64,000 nucleotides of DNA, taken from the NCBI GenBank assembly GCA_028277395.1, contig JANQGJ010000003.1, forward strand, positions 19,422 through 83,421, read 5' to 3'. Source of the stretch: Bacteroidales bacterium. Its GTDB lineage: Bacteria > Bacteroidota > Bacteroidia > Bacteroidales > F082. Under the pieces are notes generated by a model, which was not told where the DNA came from, did no database searches, and saw only the letters and a list, made by a program, of their open reading frames with translations. Position 1 is the first letter of the stretch; each line of letters begins with the position of its first letter. Made by a program: the position numbers and the translations under genes. Below, in pieces: positions 27,716-35,513 of the stretch.

Positions 27716-29203
27716 TCATTCACTTTGTTTCGTTTCGGATACTTTAACTGTCCAAACATAATCTGAAGGAGGGTTTTTCTTTACCGATTCCGGAATTGTA
27801 ATTGTAAAACCGTTATCTGTAAGCTTCCACTTCAGAGGTTTGTTGTAGCCAAGAATTGTAACAATGGCATTATCAGTTGGTTGCTGTGATCTAATGGTAA
27901 TTTTATCCGGCATTTCAAGTTCGTTTTCATCACATAAATAAAAGAAATAAGTATTACCGTTTTTTCCTCTTGTGATACAAATATTATCAACTTTTGCCGG
28001 TGTTACAGGACGACTGTTATAGATACCCTCACCATTTACTTTTATCCATCTGCCATATTCTTCCAATAGTTTGTAAGCTCCTGCCTGCCATTCACCATCA
28101 GGTGTTGGAGCTATGTTTAACAACAGGTTGCCGCCTTTGGCAACTATATCGACAAGTAACTGGATACCTTTATAACCAGACATATATTTTGCATCCTTTG
28201 TATGCGACCATCCACCTCCTGATATTATACATGATTCCCAGGGGAAAGGTAGTGGTTTTTCAGGAACCCTGTTCTCAGGTGTCAGATAATTTTGATTTTT
28301 TCCCGGAACGGCTCTGTCAACAACAATCAGCCCTGGCTGTACTTCACGTGCTTTTTTAACAAGATCATCCATTTTTATATCCTGGTTAATGATCCTGTGT
28401 TTTAAATAACCATTCGTATTGTTTTTGAGCTGATCGGTGTACCATTTCTTTATCTCATCTTTTGTCTGGATTCTTACCCATCCTCCATCAAGCCAGAGAA
28501 TATCAATATTTCCATAATCAGTTAACAGTTCAAGTATTTGATTATGAGTAAAGTCTGTAAACTTATTCCACTTCTCAGGGTTTTCTTCAGGTTCGTAGTT
28601 TACATTCCTGTCCCTGGGAGGATAATATGGATCCCAATAATAAGGAGAATGCCAGTCGGGTTTGGAAAAATATACTCCAGTCCATAATCCTTCTTTTCGG
28701 AATGACTTAAATATCTCTTCAGTAATATTACTTTTTTTGTTTACAGAAAACTTACATCCCGGGTCGGTAATTTTATAGTCAGTATATTTTGAGTCGAACA
28801 TGCAAAATCCATCATGATGTTTGGTGGTAAACACAACATATTTCATTCCTGCATCTTTTGCAGCCCGTGCCCACTTGTCAGGGTCGAATTTTACCGGATT
28901 AAATGTGTTCTTTAGTCCTTCATATTCGCGTAGATACTTAAAATAATCGTTTGGGTTTAAACCTTCTTTTCTTTCACACCATCCATATTCTTCCGGACAG
29001 AGTGACCATGATTCTACAATTCCCCATTGACTGTAAGGTCCCCAATGCATTAATAATCCAAATTTAATATCCTGCCACTGGTCAATTTTCTCAATTACGG
29101 CAGGATCGGTTTCAGGGTAATATTTTTCTTCATTGTGTTTATCCTGTGAAAATAATTGAACATGAATAAGTATCAGGGTCAGATAAATCAGTGATCTTTT
29201 CAT
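27716..29203 (-). CDS. Secreted alpha-L-fucosidase, glycoside hydrolase family 29
   Basis: About 495 residues. Signal peptide at 1-20 (RSLIYLTLILIHVQLFSQ). GH29 landmarks in order: FGLLMHWGPYSQWGIVESWS, YVVFTTKHHDGFCMFDSKYTDY, and ILELLTDYGNIDILWLDGGW with the catalytic nucleophile Asp in LWLDGG. QLLVDIVAKGGNLLLNIAPTPDGEW follows; then a small beta-sandwich. It releases alpha-L-fucose from glycans in the periplasm or outside. The frame is open to 29236, but the ATG at 29203 starts the signal peptide. It is co-directional with the C_GCAxxG_C_C gene upstream. No SusC/SusD pair is nearby. Confidence 0.93.
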   Translation of the reverse strand: MKRSLIYLTLILIHVQLFSQDKHNEEKYYPETDPAVIEKIDQWQDIKFGLLMHWGPYSQWGIVESWSLCPEEYGWCERKEGLNPNDYFKYLREYEGLKNTFNPVKFDPDKWARAAKDAGMKYVVFTTKHHDGFCMFDSKYTDYKITDPGCKFSVNKKSNITEEIFKSFRKEGLWTGVYFSKPDWHSPYYWDPYYPPRDRNVNYEPEENPEKWNKFTDFTHNQILELLTDYGNIDILWLDGGWVRIQTKDEIKKWYTDQLKNNTNGYLKHRIINQDIKMDDLVKKAREVQPGLIVVDRAVPGKNQNYLTPENRVPEKPLPFPWESCIISGGGWSHTKDAKYMSGYKGIQLLVDIVAKGGNLLLNIAPTPDGEWQAGAYKLLEEYGRWIKVNGEGIYNSRPVTPAKVDNICITRGKNGNTYFFYLCDENELEMPDKITIRSQQPTDNAIVTILGYNKPLKWKLTDNGFTITIPESVKKNPPSDYVWTVKVSETKQSE

Positions 29204-29239
29204 AATAAAGTTTTTTTTGGCTGGTATTGTTTTCATTAA

Positions 29240-29686
29240 CTAATTCCTGTTTGTTATTTCTTCAACAATATTTATTGCATCCAGTATACATTTTATACAT
29301 ACCTTCTCAGCTAAGTTATTGTCGTTGAAATATGTTTGTCCGTGTTTACTGTTTAGGTCGCATTTTAGCAACTCACGACATTTGGTAGTTCCGTTGACTT
29401 CTTTGAATCTTGCAGTAAACTCCCTGATCAGACTGGTGGTTTTTTCTCTGCTTTCATTCAGGTCGTTATACTTGTTACTGGTTTTTATGCCGATGACCAT
29501 ATATGAACCTGTAACAGCTCCACAGGTTTTTTGCAGTCTTCCCATTCCTCCTCCAAACCCGCTTGATAGTTTTAGGCAAAAGTTTTCATCCAGATTTAAT
29601 GGTTCTGAATAAGCCATTAACACAGATTGGGCACAATTCAGGCCGGATTTAAATGAAATCTCAGCTTTTTCAGGTTTTACTTTCAT
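29240..29686 (-). CDS. C_GCAxxG_C_C family protein
   Basis: 148 residues. The family signature is clear: GLNCAQSVLMAYSE, SSGFGGGMGRLQKTCGAVTGSYMVIG, then C-terminal cysteines in KCRELLKCDL and KVCIKCILDAINI (PF09719-type, putative redox-active or metal-binding membrane-associated protein). The biochemical function of the family is not established. It starts behind a TAAATTTG -7 box and is followed after a few bases by the fucosidase gene. A link to fucose metabolism is not evident. Confidence 0.88.
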   Translation of the reverse strand: MKVKPEKAEISFKSGLNCAQSVLMAYSEPLNLDENFCLKLSSGFGGGMGRLQKTCGAVTGSYMVIGIKTSNKYNDLNESREKTTSLIREFTARFKEVNGTTKCRELLKCDLNSKHGQTYFNDNNLAEKVCIKCILDAINIVEEITNRN

Positions 29687-29777
29687 GTTGTATTGTTATA
29701 CAGTATTTGTATTGACCATATTATCTTATAATTAACAGCTCTTACTAAAATAAACCGGTTAGTTGGATTAACGGGAG

Positions 29778-29785
29778 CAAATTTA
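29778..29785 (-). promoter_or_regulatory. Candidate -7 element upstream of the C_GCAxxG_C_C gene
   Basis: TAAATTTG on the minus strand fits TAnnTTTG, about 92 bp before the ATG at 29686. No TTTG is found at the expected -33 distance, so the call rests on one half of the promoter. Confidence 0.35.
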
Positions 29786-29837
29786 GAAATACATGCGTTA
29801 TTATATTGGTTTTTAATGTTAATAATAAGTTTAAACA

Positions 29838-31190
29838 TTAATTCATATTTATACAGAATGTGGTATCGTCATCTTTTGCAGAAGTAAGAATAATATCACC
29901 CCCCATTTTTAACATTATCTGTTTACTTAAGCTAAGGCCTACTCCCGATCCTTCTTCTTTTGTTGTGTAAAAAGGAATGAATATCTGCTCCCTTATTTCA
30001 ACCGGAATTCCGGGACCATTGTTTGTAATATATATTTGGGTATTAACCTTTTTTGTTAGTTCTATCCTGACAACCGGCTCAGGAATATCAGCCAAATTAA
30101 GTGCTTCACATGCATTTTTAACCAGGTTAATAATTACCTGAGAAAGAAGTTTACTATCTGTTTCCACATAAATATTATCAGGTATTTTCTTTATTATTTC
30201 AATTTTAGAATTATTCGTGTAGGCAAGGGCTGCAATTATATTACTTTCTACTATTTCACTGAGATTGACTTTTTTAAATTCAGGTGCCGGAAGTTTGGTG
30301 AATTTCCGGTAATTTTCAACAAATTTTGTGAGTCCAACACTTCTTTCTTCTATTACATGGAGTCCTTTTAATGTGTTAGTGATAGTATTATCATCAATAT
30401 CACCGGCTTTAACATTCTCGTTATCAATAGTAAAATAAGAAGATATAACTTTTGATAGTGTTGTTATGGGAGCAATATTGTTCATGATCTCATGAGACAA
30501 AGTGCGTGCAAGTTTGATCCAGGCATCAACCTCACCATTATCAAGTTCTTTGGTAATGTCTCCAACAGCCACTAGTTTTACTTTTTCTTTTTTTGTTACG
30601 ATCTCTGAAAGTTTGAACAATAGTTTTTGCCCGTACTTATTTTCAAAAACAACTGATTGCTTGTTTTTTGCAATGATGGGTTTTGTAATTAAATCGGGTA
30701 GGGAACTATCAATTTTCTTAAGTATGTTAATATGATGAAACTCCTGCAGTCCTGTTAACTTAGTAGCCGCAGGGTTAATATTAATTATCCTTCCATTCTC
30801 ATTAACAGAGAACAAGCCGGTTGCCGACTGGTTTATTACTGATCTGTAATGATGTTCCTGGGTGCTAATCTCAATTTTTGCCTTTAAAAATAAATCTTTC
30901 AATCTGTCAATACCTTTATACACTTCATCAATTGATTTGTTTCCCGATTTCCCCGGAACCTTTAGAGTTGAGTCTTCATTTTCGATCCCCAGAAGAAAAA
31001 AGGCTATCCATTCGTTCATGTTATTAAAGTATCTCAATAAATTGAATAAGGATATTATGATAATAGCAACTAAAGTTAAACACCACGTATATGCCTGCTC
31101 AACAACGTACAGATATGTTGTAGCAACTACAAGTGATATTAATATCAATAGCTTTGTTAATATTGTGATATAGAAGTGTTTATAAATCAT
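29838..31190 (-). CDS. NtrB-like sensor histidine kinase
   Basis: 450 residues. Two N-terminal membrane helices (~8-28 and 33-52) with almost no periplasmic loop, so the signal is probably membrane or cytosolic. A PAS domain (~115-215, HHYRSVINQSATGLFSVNENG) precedes the HisKA domain with ARTLSHEIMNNIAPITTLSKV (phospho-His in SHE). The ATP-binding domain has N box LVKNACEAL, G1 ITNNGPGIP and G2 EGSGVGLSLSKQIM. It overlaps the sigma-54 regulator gene by 11 bp and must be its partner. This pair is divergent from the TolC/HlyD/FtsX operon, which is its likely target. Confidence 0.93.
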   Translation of the reverse strand: MIYKHFYITILTKLLILISLVVATTYLYVVEQAYTWCLTLVAIIIISLFNLLRYFNNMNEWIAFFLLGIENEDSTLKVPGKSGNKSIDEVYKGIDRLKDLFLKAKIEISTQEHHYRSVINQSATGLFSVNENGRIININPAATKLTGLQEFHHINILKKIDSSLPDLITKPIIAKNKQSVVFENKYGQKLLFKLSEIVTKKEKVKLVAVGDITKELDNGEVDAWIKLARTLSHEIMNNIAPITTLSKVISSYFTIDNENVKAGDIDDNTITNTLKGLHVIEERSVGLTKFVENYRKFTKLPAPEFKKVNLSEIVESNIIAALAYTNNSKIEIIKKIPDNIYVETDSKLLSQVIINLVKNACEALNLADIPEPVVRIELTKKVNTQIYITNNGPGIPVEIREQIFIPFYTTKEEGSGVGLSLSKQIMLKMGGDIILTSAKDDDTTFCINMN

Positions 31191-32544
31191 ATCTCTTAAT
31201 TTTATTATATAGGGTTTGTCTTGTTATTCCAAGTTTTTTAGCCACATTACTCATATTTCCGTTTTCATTTCTGATCCTGGATTTTATCATTTCTTTTTCC
31301 ATTTCATCAATAGTAAGGTTACTAATACCTCCGGTATTTACAAATGATTCATCATTGAAAGTAAAACCTGACTCATCAATAATTCTGCTATCGGCAAGTA
31401 TTACTGCCTTTTCAATACTGTGTTGAAGTTCTCTTATATTTCCGGGCCATGAATAATTCATTAACTTGTCAATAGCTTTTCTGTTAAGAGTAAGTCCATG
31501 TTTATCATATTTTGTACCATATCTGTTCAGGAAGAAGTCTGCAAGTAGCTGAATGTCGGTACCTCTTTCCCTTAAAGGAGGTAATTCTATTGTAATAGTA
31601 TTGATTCTGTAAAGAAGGTCCTCTCTGAAAAGTCCATCCGCAACCATTTTATGTATGTTTTTGTTTGTTGCTGAAATTAGTCTGATATTGACAGGAATCG
31701 GCTTGTTACTGCCAATGCGGATAATTGTACGGTTTTGCAGTGCAGTGAGGAGTTTGGCCTGTAACGCAAGAGGTAAATTTCCAATTTCATCGAGGAACAG
31801 AGTTCCATTATCAGCAGTTTCAAATTTTCCCAGTCTATCTTCTTTTGCATCGGTAAATGATCCTTTTGTATGTCCGAATAACTCACTTTCAAACAGAGTT
31901 TCGCTGATCGCACCCATGTCAACACTTAGCATAATTTCTGAACTTCTTGTGGAATACCTGTGTATTTCACGTGCTATCAATTCTTTTCCTGTTCCATTCT
32001 CACCTGTTATAAATATATTGGCATCCGTTTTTGCAACTTTTTTAACCATATCCATGACCCTTCGCATTGGTTCAGATTGGCCTATGGTAATTTTCGATGA
32101 ACTATTGATCTCTTTCTTCAGATTGTCTGTTGTCTTGCGCAATGATGCACTTTCAGTTTTACTCCTTCTTAACTTTAAAGCAGCATGTAATGTACTAATC
32201 AGTTTGTTATTATCCCACGGCTTTAGTACAAAATCAAATGCACCTTCTTTTACAGCCTTTACTGCCAGCTCAATATCACCAAAGGCAGTAATCATAATTA
32301 CCGAAATTGAAGGGTCATATTTTTGTATCTGATTCAACCAGTAAATTCCTTCGTTTCCTGAGTTAATACCTGCCTTGAAGTTCATGTCAAGTAGTACTAC
32401 GTCAGGTTTTTTACCTCTAATGGTTGACATCAGTACATTGGGGTTCCTAAGGCAGGTAACTGTACCAAATTCCGGTTGCAACAGCAATTCCAATGCCGTT
32501 AATACACTTTTGTTATCGTCGAGAATCAATATACTACCTTGCAT
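31180..32544 (-). CDS. NtrC-family sigma-54-dependent response regulator
   Basis: 454 residues. Receiver (1-120): phospho-Asp53 in VVLLDMNFKAG and Lys in FVLKPWDNN. AAA+ domain (~150-380): Walker A ITGENGTGKELIAREI, Walker B GGTLFLDEIGNL-type (DNGTLFLDEIGN), arginine region LLYRINTITIELPPLRER. The sigma-54 contact loop reads GSFTDA (228-233) rather than GAFTGA. The Fis-type helix-turn-helix is at the C-terminus (NVAKKLGITRQTLYNKIKRYDL). It should activate sigma-54 promoters when phosphorylated by the downstream kinase. It is divergent from the efflux operon, whose upstream region has palindromes suited to a dimer. Confidence 0.94.
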   Translation of the reverse strand: MQGSILILDDNKSVLTALELLLQPEFGTVTCLRNPNVLMSTIRGKKPDVVLLDMNFKAGINSGNEGIYWLNQIQKYDPSISVIMITAFGDIELAVKAVKEGAFDFVLKPWDNNKLISTLHAALKLRRSKTESASLRKTTDNLKKEINSSSKITIGQSEPMRRVMDMVKKVAKTDANIFITGENGTGKELIAREIHRYSTRSSEIMLSVDMGAISETLFESELFGHTKGSFTDAKEDRLGKFETADNGTLFLDEIGNLPLALQAKLLTALQNRTIIRIGSNKPIPVNIRLISATNKNIHKMVADGLFREDLLYRINTITIELPPLRERGTDIQLLADFFLNRYGTKYDKHGLTLNRKAIDKLMNYSWPGNIRELQHSIEKAVILADSRIIDESGFTFNDESFVNTGGISNLTIDEMEKEMIKSRIRNENGNMSNVAKKLGITRQTLYNKIKRYDL

Positions 32545-32688
32545 ATTCCTGCTTTTAATTCAATAATGAACATCTGTTTCCAAACCTTTATTTTTCATCG
32601 ATGTCGAGTTTGAGTTTTCAAACTGATCAACATTAAACCAGGTTTATTAGTGACGAAATTAGTTATTCGTAAATTAATTACACACTTA

Positions 32689-32707
32689 ATGTAAAAATAT
32701 TTTACAT
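32689..32707. promoter_or_regulatory. Perfect inverted repeat, possible regulator-binding site 1
   Basis: ATGTAAAA and its complement TTTTACAT are separated by ATA (8-bp arms). The site is centred about 73 bp upstream of the candidate -24 element, a usual distance for enhancer sites of NtrC-type activators. AT-rich arms make chance more likely than for the second repeat. Confidence 0.4.
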
Positions 32708-32733
32708 ATTTTTTGTTCTTATGTACAATTGGC

Positions 32734-32756
32734 CTGTGTATATAGTAGATACACAG
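32734..32756. promoter_or_regulatory. Perfect inverted repeat, possible regulator-binding site 2
   Basis: CTGTGTAT and ATACACAG (8-bp arms) flank a 7-nt spacer, ATAGTAG. The arms are one helical turn or so apart (15-bp centre-to-centre), suited to a Fis-type dimer such as the C-terminal domain of the divergent regulator. Confidence 0.5.
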
Positions 32757-32770
32757 CTATTTACGACTTT

Positions 32771-32786
32771 CGGCATACCCTTTGGG
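32771..32786 (+). promoter_or_regulatory. Candidate sigma-54 (-24/-12) promoter of the efflux operon
   Basis: CGGCATACCCTTTGGG compared with TGGCACN5TTGCW: the -24 GG, the following CA and the TTG of the -12 box are kept with exact spacing, while the -12 GC is GG. The predicted start near 32797 is about 19 bp before the ATG. Support comes from the divergent sigma-54 activator and the lack of a primary-sigma box. Confidence 0.42.
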
Positions 32787-32815
32787 AACAAGAAGTGATT
32801 CAATGAAATAAATAA

Positions 32816-34210
32816 ATGAAAAGATCAGAAATAATTTCGAAAAAGATACTTTCAGACCATCAGCGGGTGATAAAAAACCATTGTATACCGGTTTTGTGGA
32901 GGTTTACTATTGCCATATTATTTATGCTAATATCAACATATGTTCATTCTCAGGAGGTCTGGACAATCAAACGATGTGTTGATCATGCAGTAGAGAACAA
33001 CATAGATTTAAATATTGCATTTAATAGTATTGACAATCAGGAAATTAATTTGTCAGAAAGCAAGGCACAATTATTACCTGTTCTGAATATGGGAAGTGGT
33101 GCAATTATAAACTTTGGCCGAAATATTGATGGTAATACCAATAATGTAACTTTCAAGCGTACTTTTTCAAATGATTATTGGATTAGTACTTCGGTTGATA
33201 TATTTCAGGGCCTTGTACAACAAAACACAATAAAATACAATCGATTCCTGTTGTCGGCATCAATTGCCGAAGCAAATTATATAAAAAACAAATTAGTACT
33301 TGATATACTTACTGCCTACTATACTGTACTTTACAGCAAAGGTTTAACAGATGTGGCAAGGAGCCAGGCCGACCTTTCCGAATTACAGTATAAACGAATG
33401 CAGAAACTTGTTGATGTGGGAAGAGAATCACCAATAACAGCCCAGGAGTTGGAAAGTCAGTGGGCAGCTGATAAACTCAGTTTAACCCTAGCTCAGAACG
33501 ACTACAATAAAACCCTGCTGGACTTAAAGCATTTACTTAGACTGGATGCAGGTGAGAATTTTGATATAGATACAACATTGACTAATTCGTATATATTGCT
33601 GGTTAAACCTGAGGTTGATTCTCTTTTTAACATAGCAAAGCAAATATTACCAGAAATTAAGCAGCAGGAATATTTATTCATGGCATCAGAAAAAGATCTG
33701 GCTGTTGCCCGTGGATATATTTCACCCCGGCTTTATATGTCAGCTGGTATTAATACAGGATATTTTGATGGTGATACTTTAAGTTTCAATTCACAGATTG
33801 AGAATAATCAAAACCAGGTAGTTAATTTTGGACTGGTAATACCCATTTTTAACAAGGGATCAGTAAGCAGTAAGATCAAAAGAAAACGTATTGAAATTGA
33901 AAATCAACAATTGGTTCTGGAAAGACAAAAAGACGACTTATATGCAGAAATATGGAAAGCTGTTGATGATGTGAATTCTGCTGAGAACGAATTTTTATCA
34001 GCAAAGGAATTGTTTGAGTTCAGTGAACTGACCCTTCAAAATGTAACTGCAAAAATGGAAAAAGGACTTGCCAGTGCTACAGATTATGAAGCATCAAAAC
34101 AAAGGTACACGTCTGCGAAAGCAAGTTTGTTAAAAGCACAATTAATATATGTTATGCGAAGACAAATGCTTGAGTTCTATAAAACAGGAACATGGACACA
34201 TCTGATGTAA
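32816..34210 (+). CDS. TolC family outer-membrane efflux protein
   Basis: 464 residues, full length for the family. A basic N-terminus then a signal peptide ending near residue 45 (FTIAILFMLISTYVHSQ). The mature protein begins EVWTIKRCVDHAVENNIDLNIA, the usual start of OEP domain 1. Two OEP repeats follow, with typical helices LSELQYKRMQKLVDVGRESPITAQELESQ and LTLQNVTAKMEKGLASATDYEASKQRYTSAK. It forms the outer-membrane duct for the adaptor and FtsX permeases encoded downstream. It is the first gene of an eight-gene operon behind the candidate sigma-54 promoter. Confidence 0.93.
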   Translation: MKRSEIISKKILSDHQRVIKNHCIPVLWRFTIAILFMLISTYVHSQEVWTIKRCVDHAVENNIDLNIAFNSIDNQEINLSESKAQLLPVLNMGSGAIINFGRNIDGNTNNVTFKRTFSNDYWISTSVDIFQGLVQQNTIKYNRFLLSASIAEANYIKNKLVLDILTAYYTVLYSKGLTDVARSQADLSELQYKRMQKLVDVGRESPITAQELESQWAADKLSLTLAQNDYNKTLLDLKHLLRLDAGENFDIDTTLTNSYILLVKPEVDSLFNIAKQILPEIKQQEYLFMASEKDLAVARGYISPRLYMSAGINTGYFDGDTLSFNSQIENNQNQVVNFGLVIPIFNKGSVSSKIKRKRIEIENQQLVLERQKDDLYAEIWKAVDDVNSAENEFLSAKELFEFSELTLQNVTAKMEKGLASATDYEASKQRYTSAKASLLKAQLIYVMRRQMLEFYKTGTWTHLM

Positions 34211-34262
34211 TTCCGGTACAATTAATTGAAATCAAAACTAAAATTGAAGAAAAAATACAATA

Positions 34263-35513
34263 ATGGACGTTAAGAAAGAAAAGAAAAAAGGTTTAAAAGC
34301 AAAGCATTATTTTTCGATTGCTATTCTAATTGCATTCTCGTTTCTTATATACTTCGCTTTCTTTAGAAATAATTTGTCAACTTTAAGAGTTGATGCAGAC
34401 AGGTTGATTATTGATACTGTTGCTGAAGGTATCTTTCATGACTATATCACTGTTCCCGGAAATGTTGAACCCATAGCCACAATATTCCTTGATGCCCGCG
34501 AAGGCGGCCGTGTTGAAGAAAAAGTTGTTGAAGAAGGAGAGATGGTTGAAAAAGGTGATATAATTCTGAAATTGAGTAATCCTGATCTGAGTTTAAGCAT
34601 TCTTAACAGTGAGGCACAATTGGCTGAAAAGAGTAATTTTCTTAGAAATACCATGGTTGTTATGGAGCAGGAAAAACTTCAGATTAAAAGAGAGCTTCTT
34701 AACATTGAGTATGATATAATTCGTAAGGAAAGAGCCTATGAGCAAAACAAATCACTTTATGAAGATGATCTTATTTCCCAGGAAGAGTATTTGAAGTCGA
34801 AAGAGGATTTCGAATTTTCCAGGAAGAGTTATGAGCTTTATGTTGAACGTCAGAAACAGGATTCTATTTACAGATCAATCCAGGTTAAGCAAATGGAAGA
34901 TAACCTGAAAAATATGGACCTGAATTTAAAACTGGTAAGACAACGTCAGGATAATCTGAATGTAAAAGCACCGGTTGACGGACAATTAACAATACTTGAC
35001 GCAGAAATTGGACAATCAATTCCCAAAGGCGGACGAATAGGTCAGATTCATAAACTCACCTCTTTTAAAGTAGTTGCACAGATTGATGAGCATTATATCG
35101 ATAAGGTAAAAGTTGGATTAACAGCGGAACTTGAACGGCAGAGCAAGAAATATGAGTTAAAGATCAGAAAAGTATTACCGGATGTCAGGGATGGCCGTTT
35201 TGCAGTAGAAATGGTATTTGTGGGAGAGAGTCCTGATAATATGAGAACAGGTCAAACTTATTATACCAGACTGCAACTTGGAAGCCCGAAGCAATCGCTG
35301 CTACTTCCCAGAGGAAACTATTTCCAAAAAACAGGTGGGCGATGGATATTTGTTGTTTCCCCGGATGGAAAATCAGCTGAAAGAAGGCAAATAGAGATTG
35401 GTCGTCAGAATCCAAAATATTTTGAATTGAAAGAAGGCCTGAATCCGGGGGAAAAGGTAATAGTTTCTGGTTACGATAACTTTGGAGATAATGAGATGCT
35501 TATACTGAATTAA
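34263..35513 (+). CDS. HlyD/MacA-type periplasmic adaptor
   Basis: 416 residues. One N-terminal membrane helix (~16-35, YFSIAILIAFSFLIYFAFF), then a beta-barrel/lipoyl half-motif (GNVEPIATIFLDAREGGRVEEKVVEEGEMVEKGDIIL). A long coiled-coil hairpin (~105-225) and the second lipoyl half (NVKAPVDGQLTILDAEIGQSIPKGGRIGQI) follow, then a membrane-proximal domain. It links the inner-membrane FtsX/ATPase complex to TolC. It is 52 bp downstream of tolC and its stop overlaps the next start (TAATG). Confidence 0.93.
   Translation: MDVKKEKKKGLKAKHYFSIAILIAFSFLIYFAFFRNNLSTLRVDADRLIIDTVAEGIFHDYITVPGNVEPIATIFLDAREGGRVEEKVVEEGEMVEKGDIILKLSNPDLSLSILNSEAQLAEKSNFLRNTMVVMEQEKLQIKRELLNIEYDIIRKERAYEQNKSLYEDDLISQEEYLKSKEDFEFSRKSYELYVERQKQDSIYRSIQVKQMEDNLKNMDLNLKLVRQRQDNLNVKAPVDGQLTILDAEIGQSIPKGGRIGQIHKLTSFKVVAQIDEHYIDKVKVGLTAELERQSKKYELKIRKVLPDVRDGRFAVEMVFVGESPDNMRTGQTYYTRLQLGSPKQSLLLPRGNYFQKTGGRWIFVVSPDGKSAERRQIEIGRQNPKYFELKEGLNPGEKVIVSGYDNFGDNEMLILN

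Larger units (their letters stand above)
32545..32815. other. Divergent regulatory region between the two-component genes and the efflux operon
   Basis: 271 bp without a gene. It holds, from left to right, two perfect inverted repeats (32689-32707 and 32734-32756) and a candidate -24/-12 element (32771-32786), all nearer to the efflux operon. No TAnnTTTG box of the primary sigma factor was found in the plus direction. Confidence 0.6.

Noticed and set aside
27716..29686. Fucosidase region as a polysaccharide-utilisation locus
   Set aside because: No SusC/SusD genes, no other glycoside hydrolases and no sugar sensor are adjacent.
29813..29841. TTAATGTT/AACATTAA repeat as terminator of the histidine kinase gene
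   Set aside because: It overlaps the stop codon, is A/T only except two bases, and is not followed by a T-run in the gene direction.
31655..32332. Plus-strand open frame of 225 codons opposite the sigma-54 regulator
   Set aside because: The opposite strand encodes intact AAA+ and receiver motifs; the frame is a by-product of codon bias.
32729..32746. TTGGCCTGTGTATATAGT as a second sigma-54 promoter
   Set aside because: The GG is present, but 10 bases later there is TA rather than GC, and the bases belong to the perfect inverted repeat.
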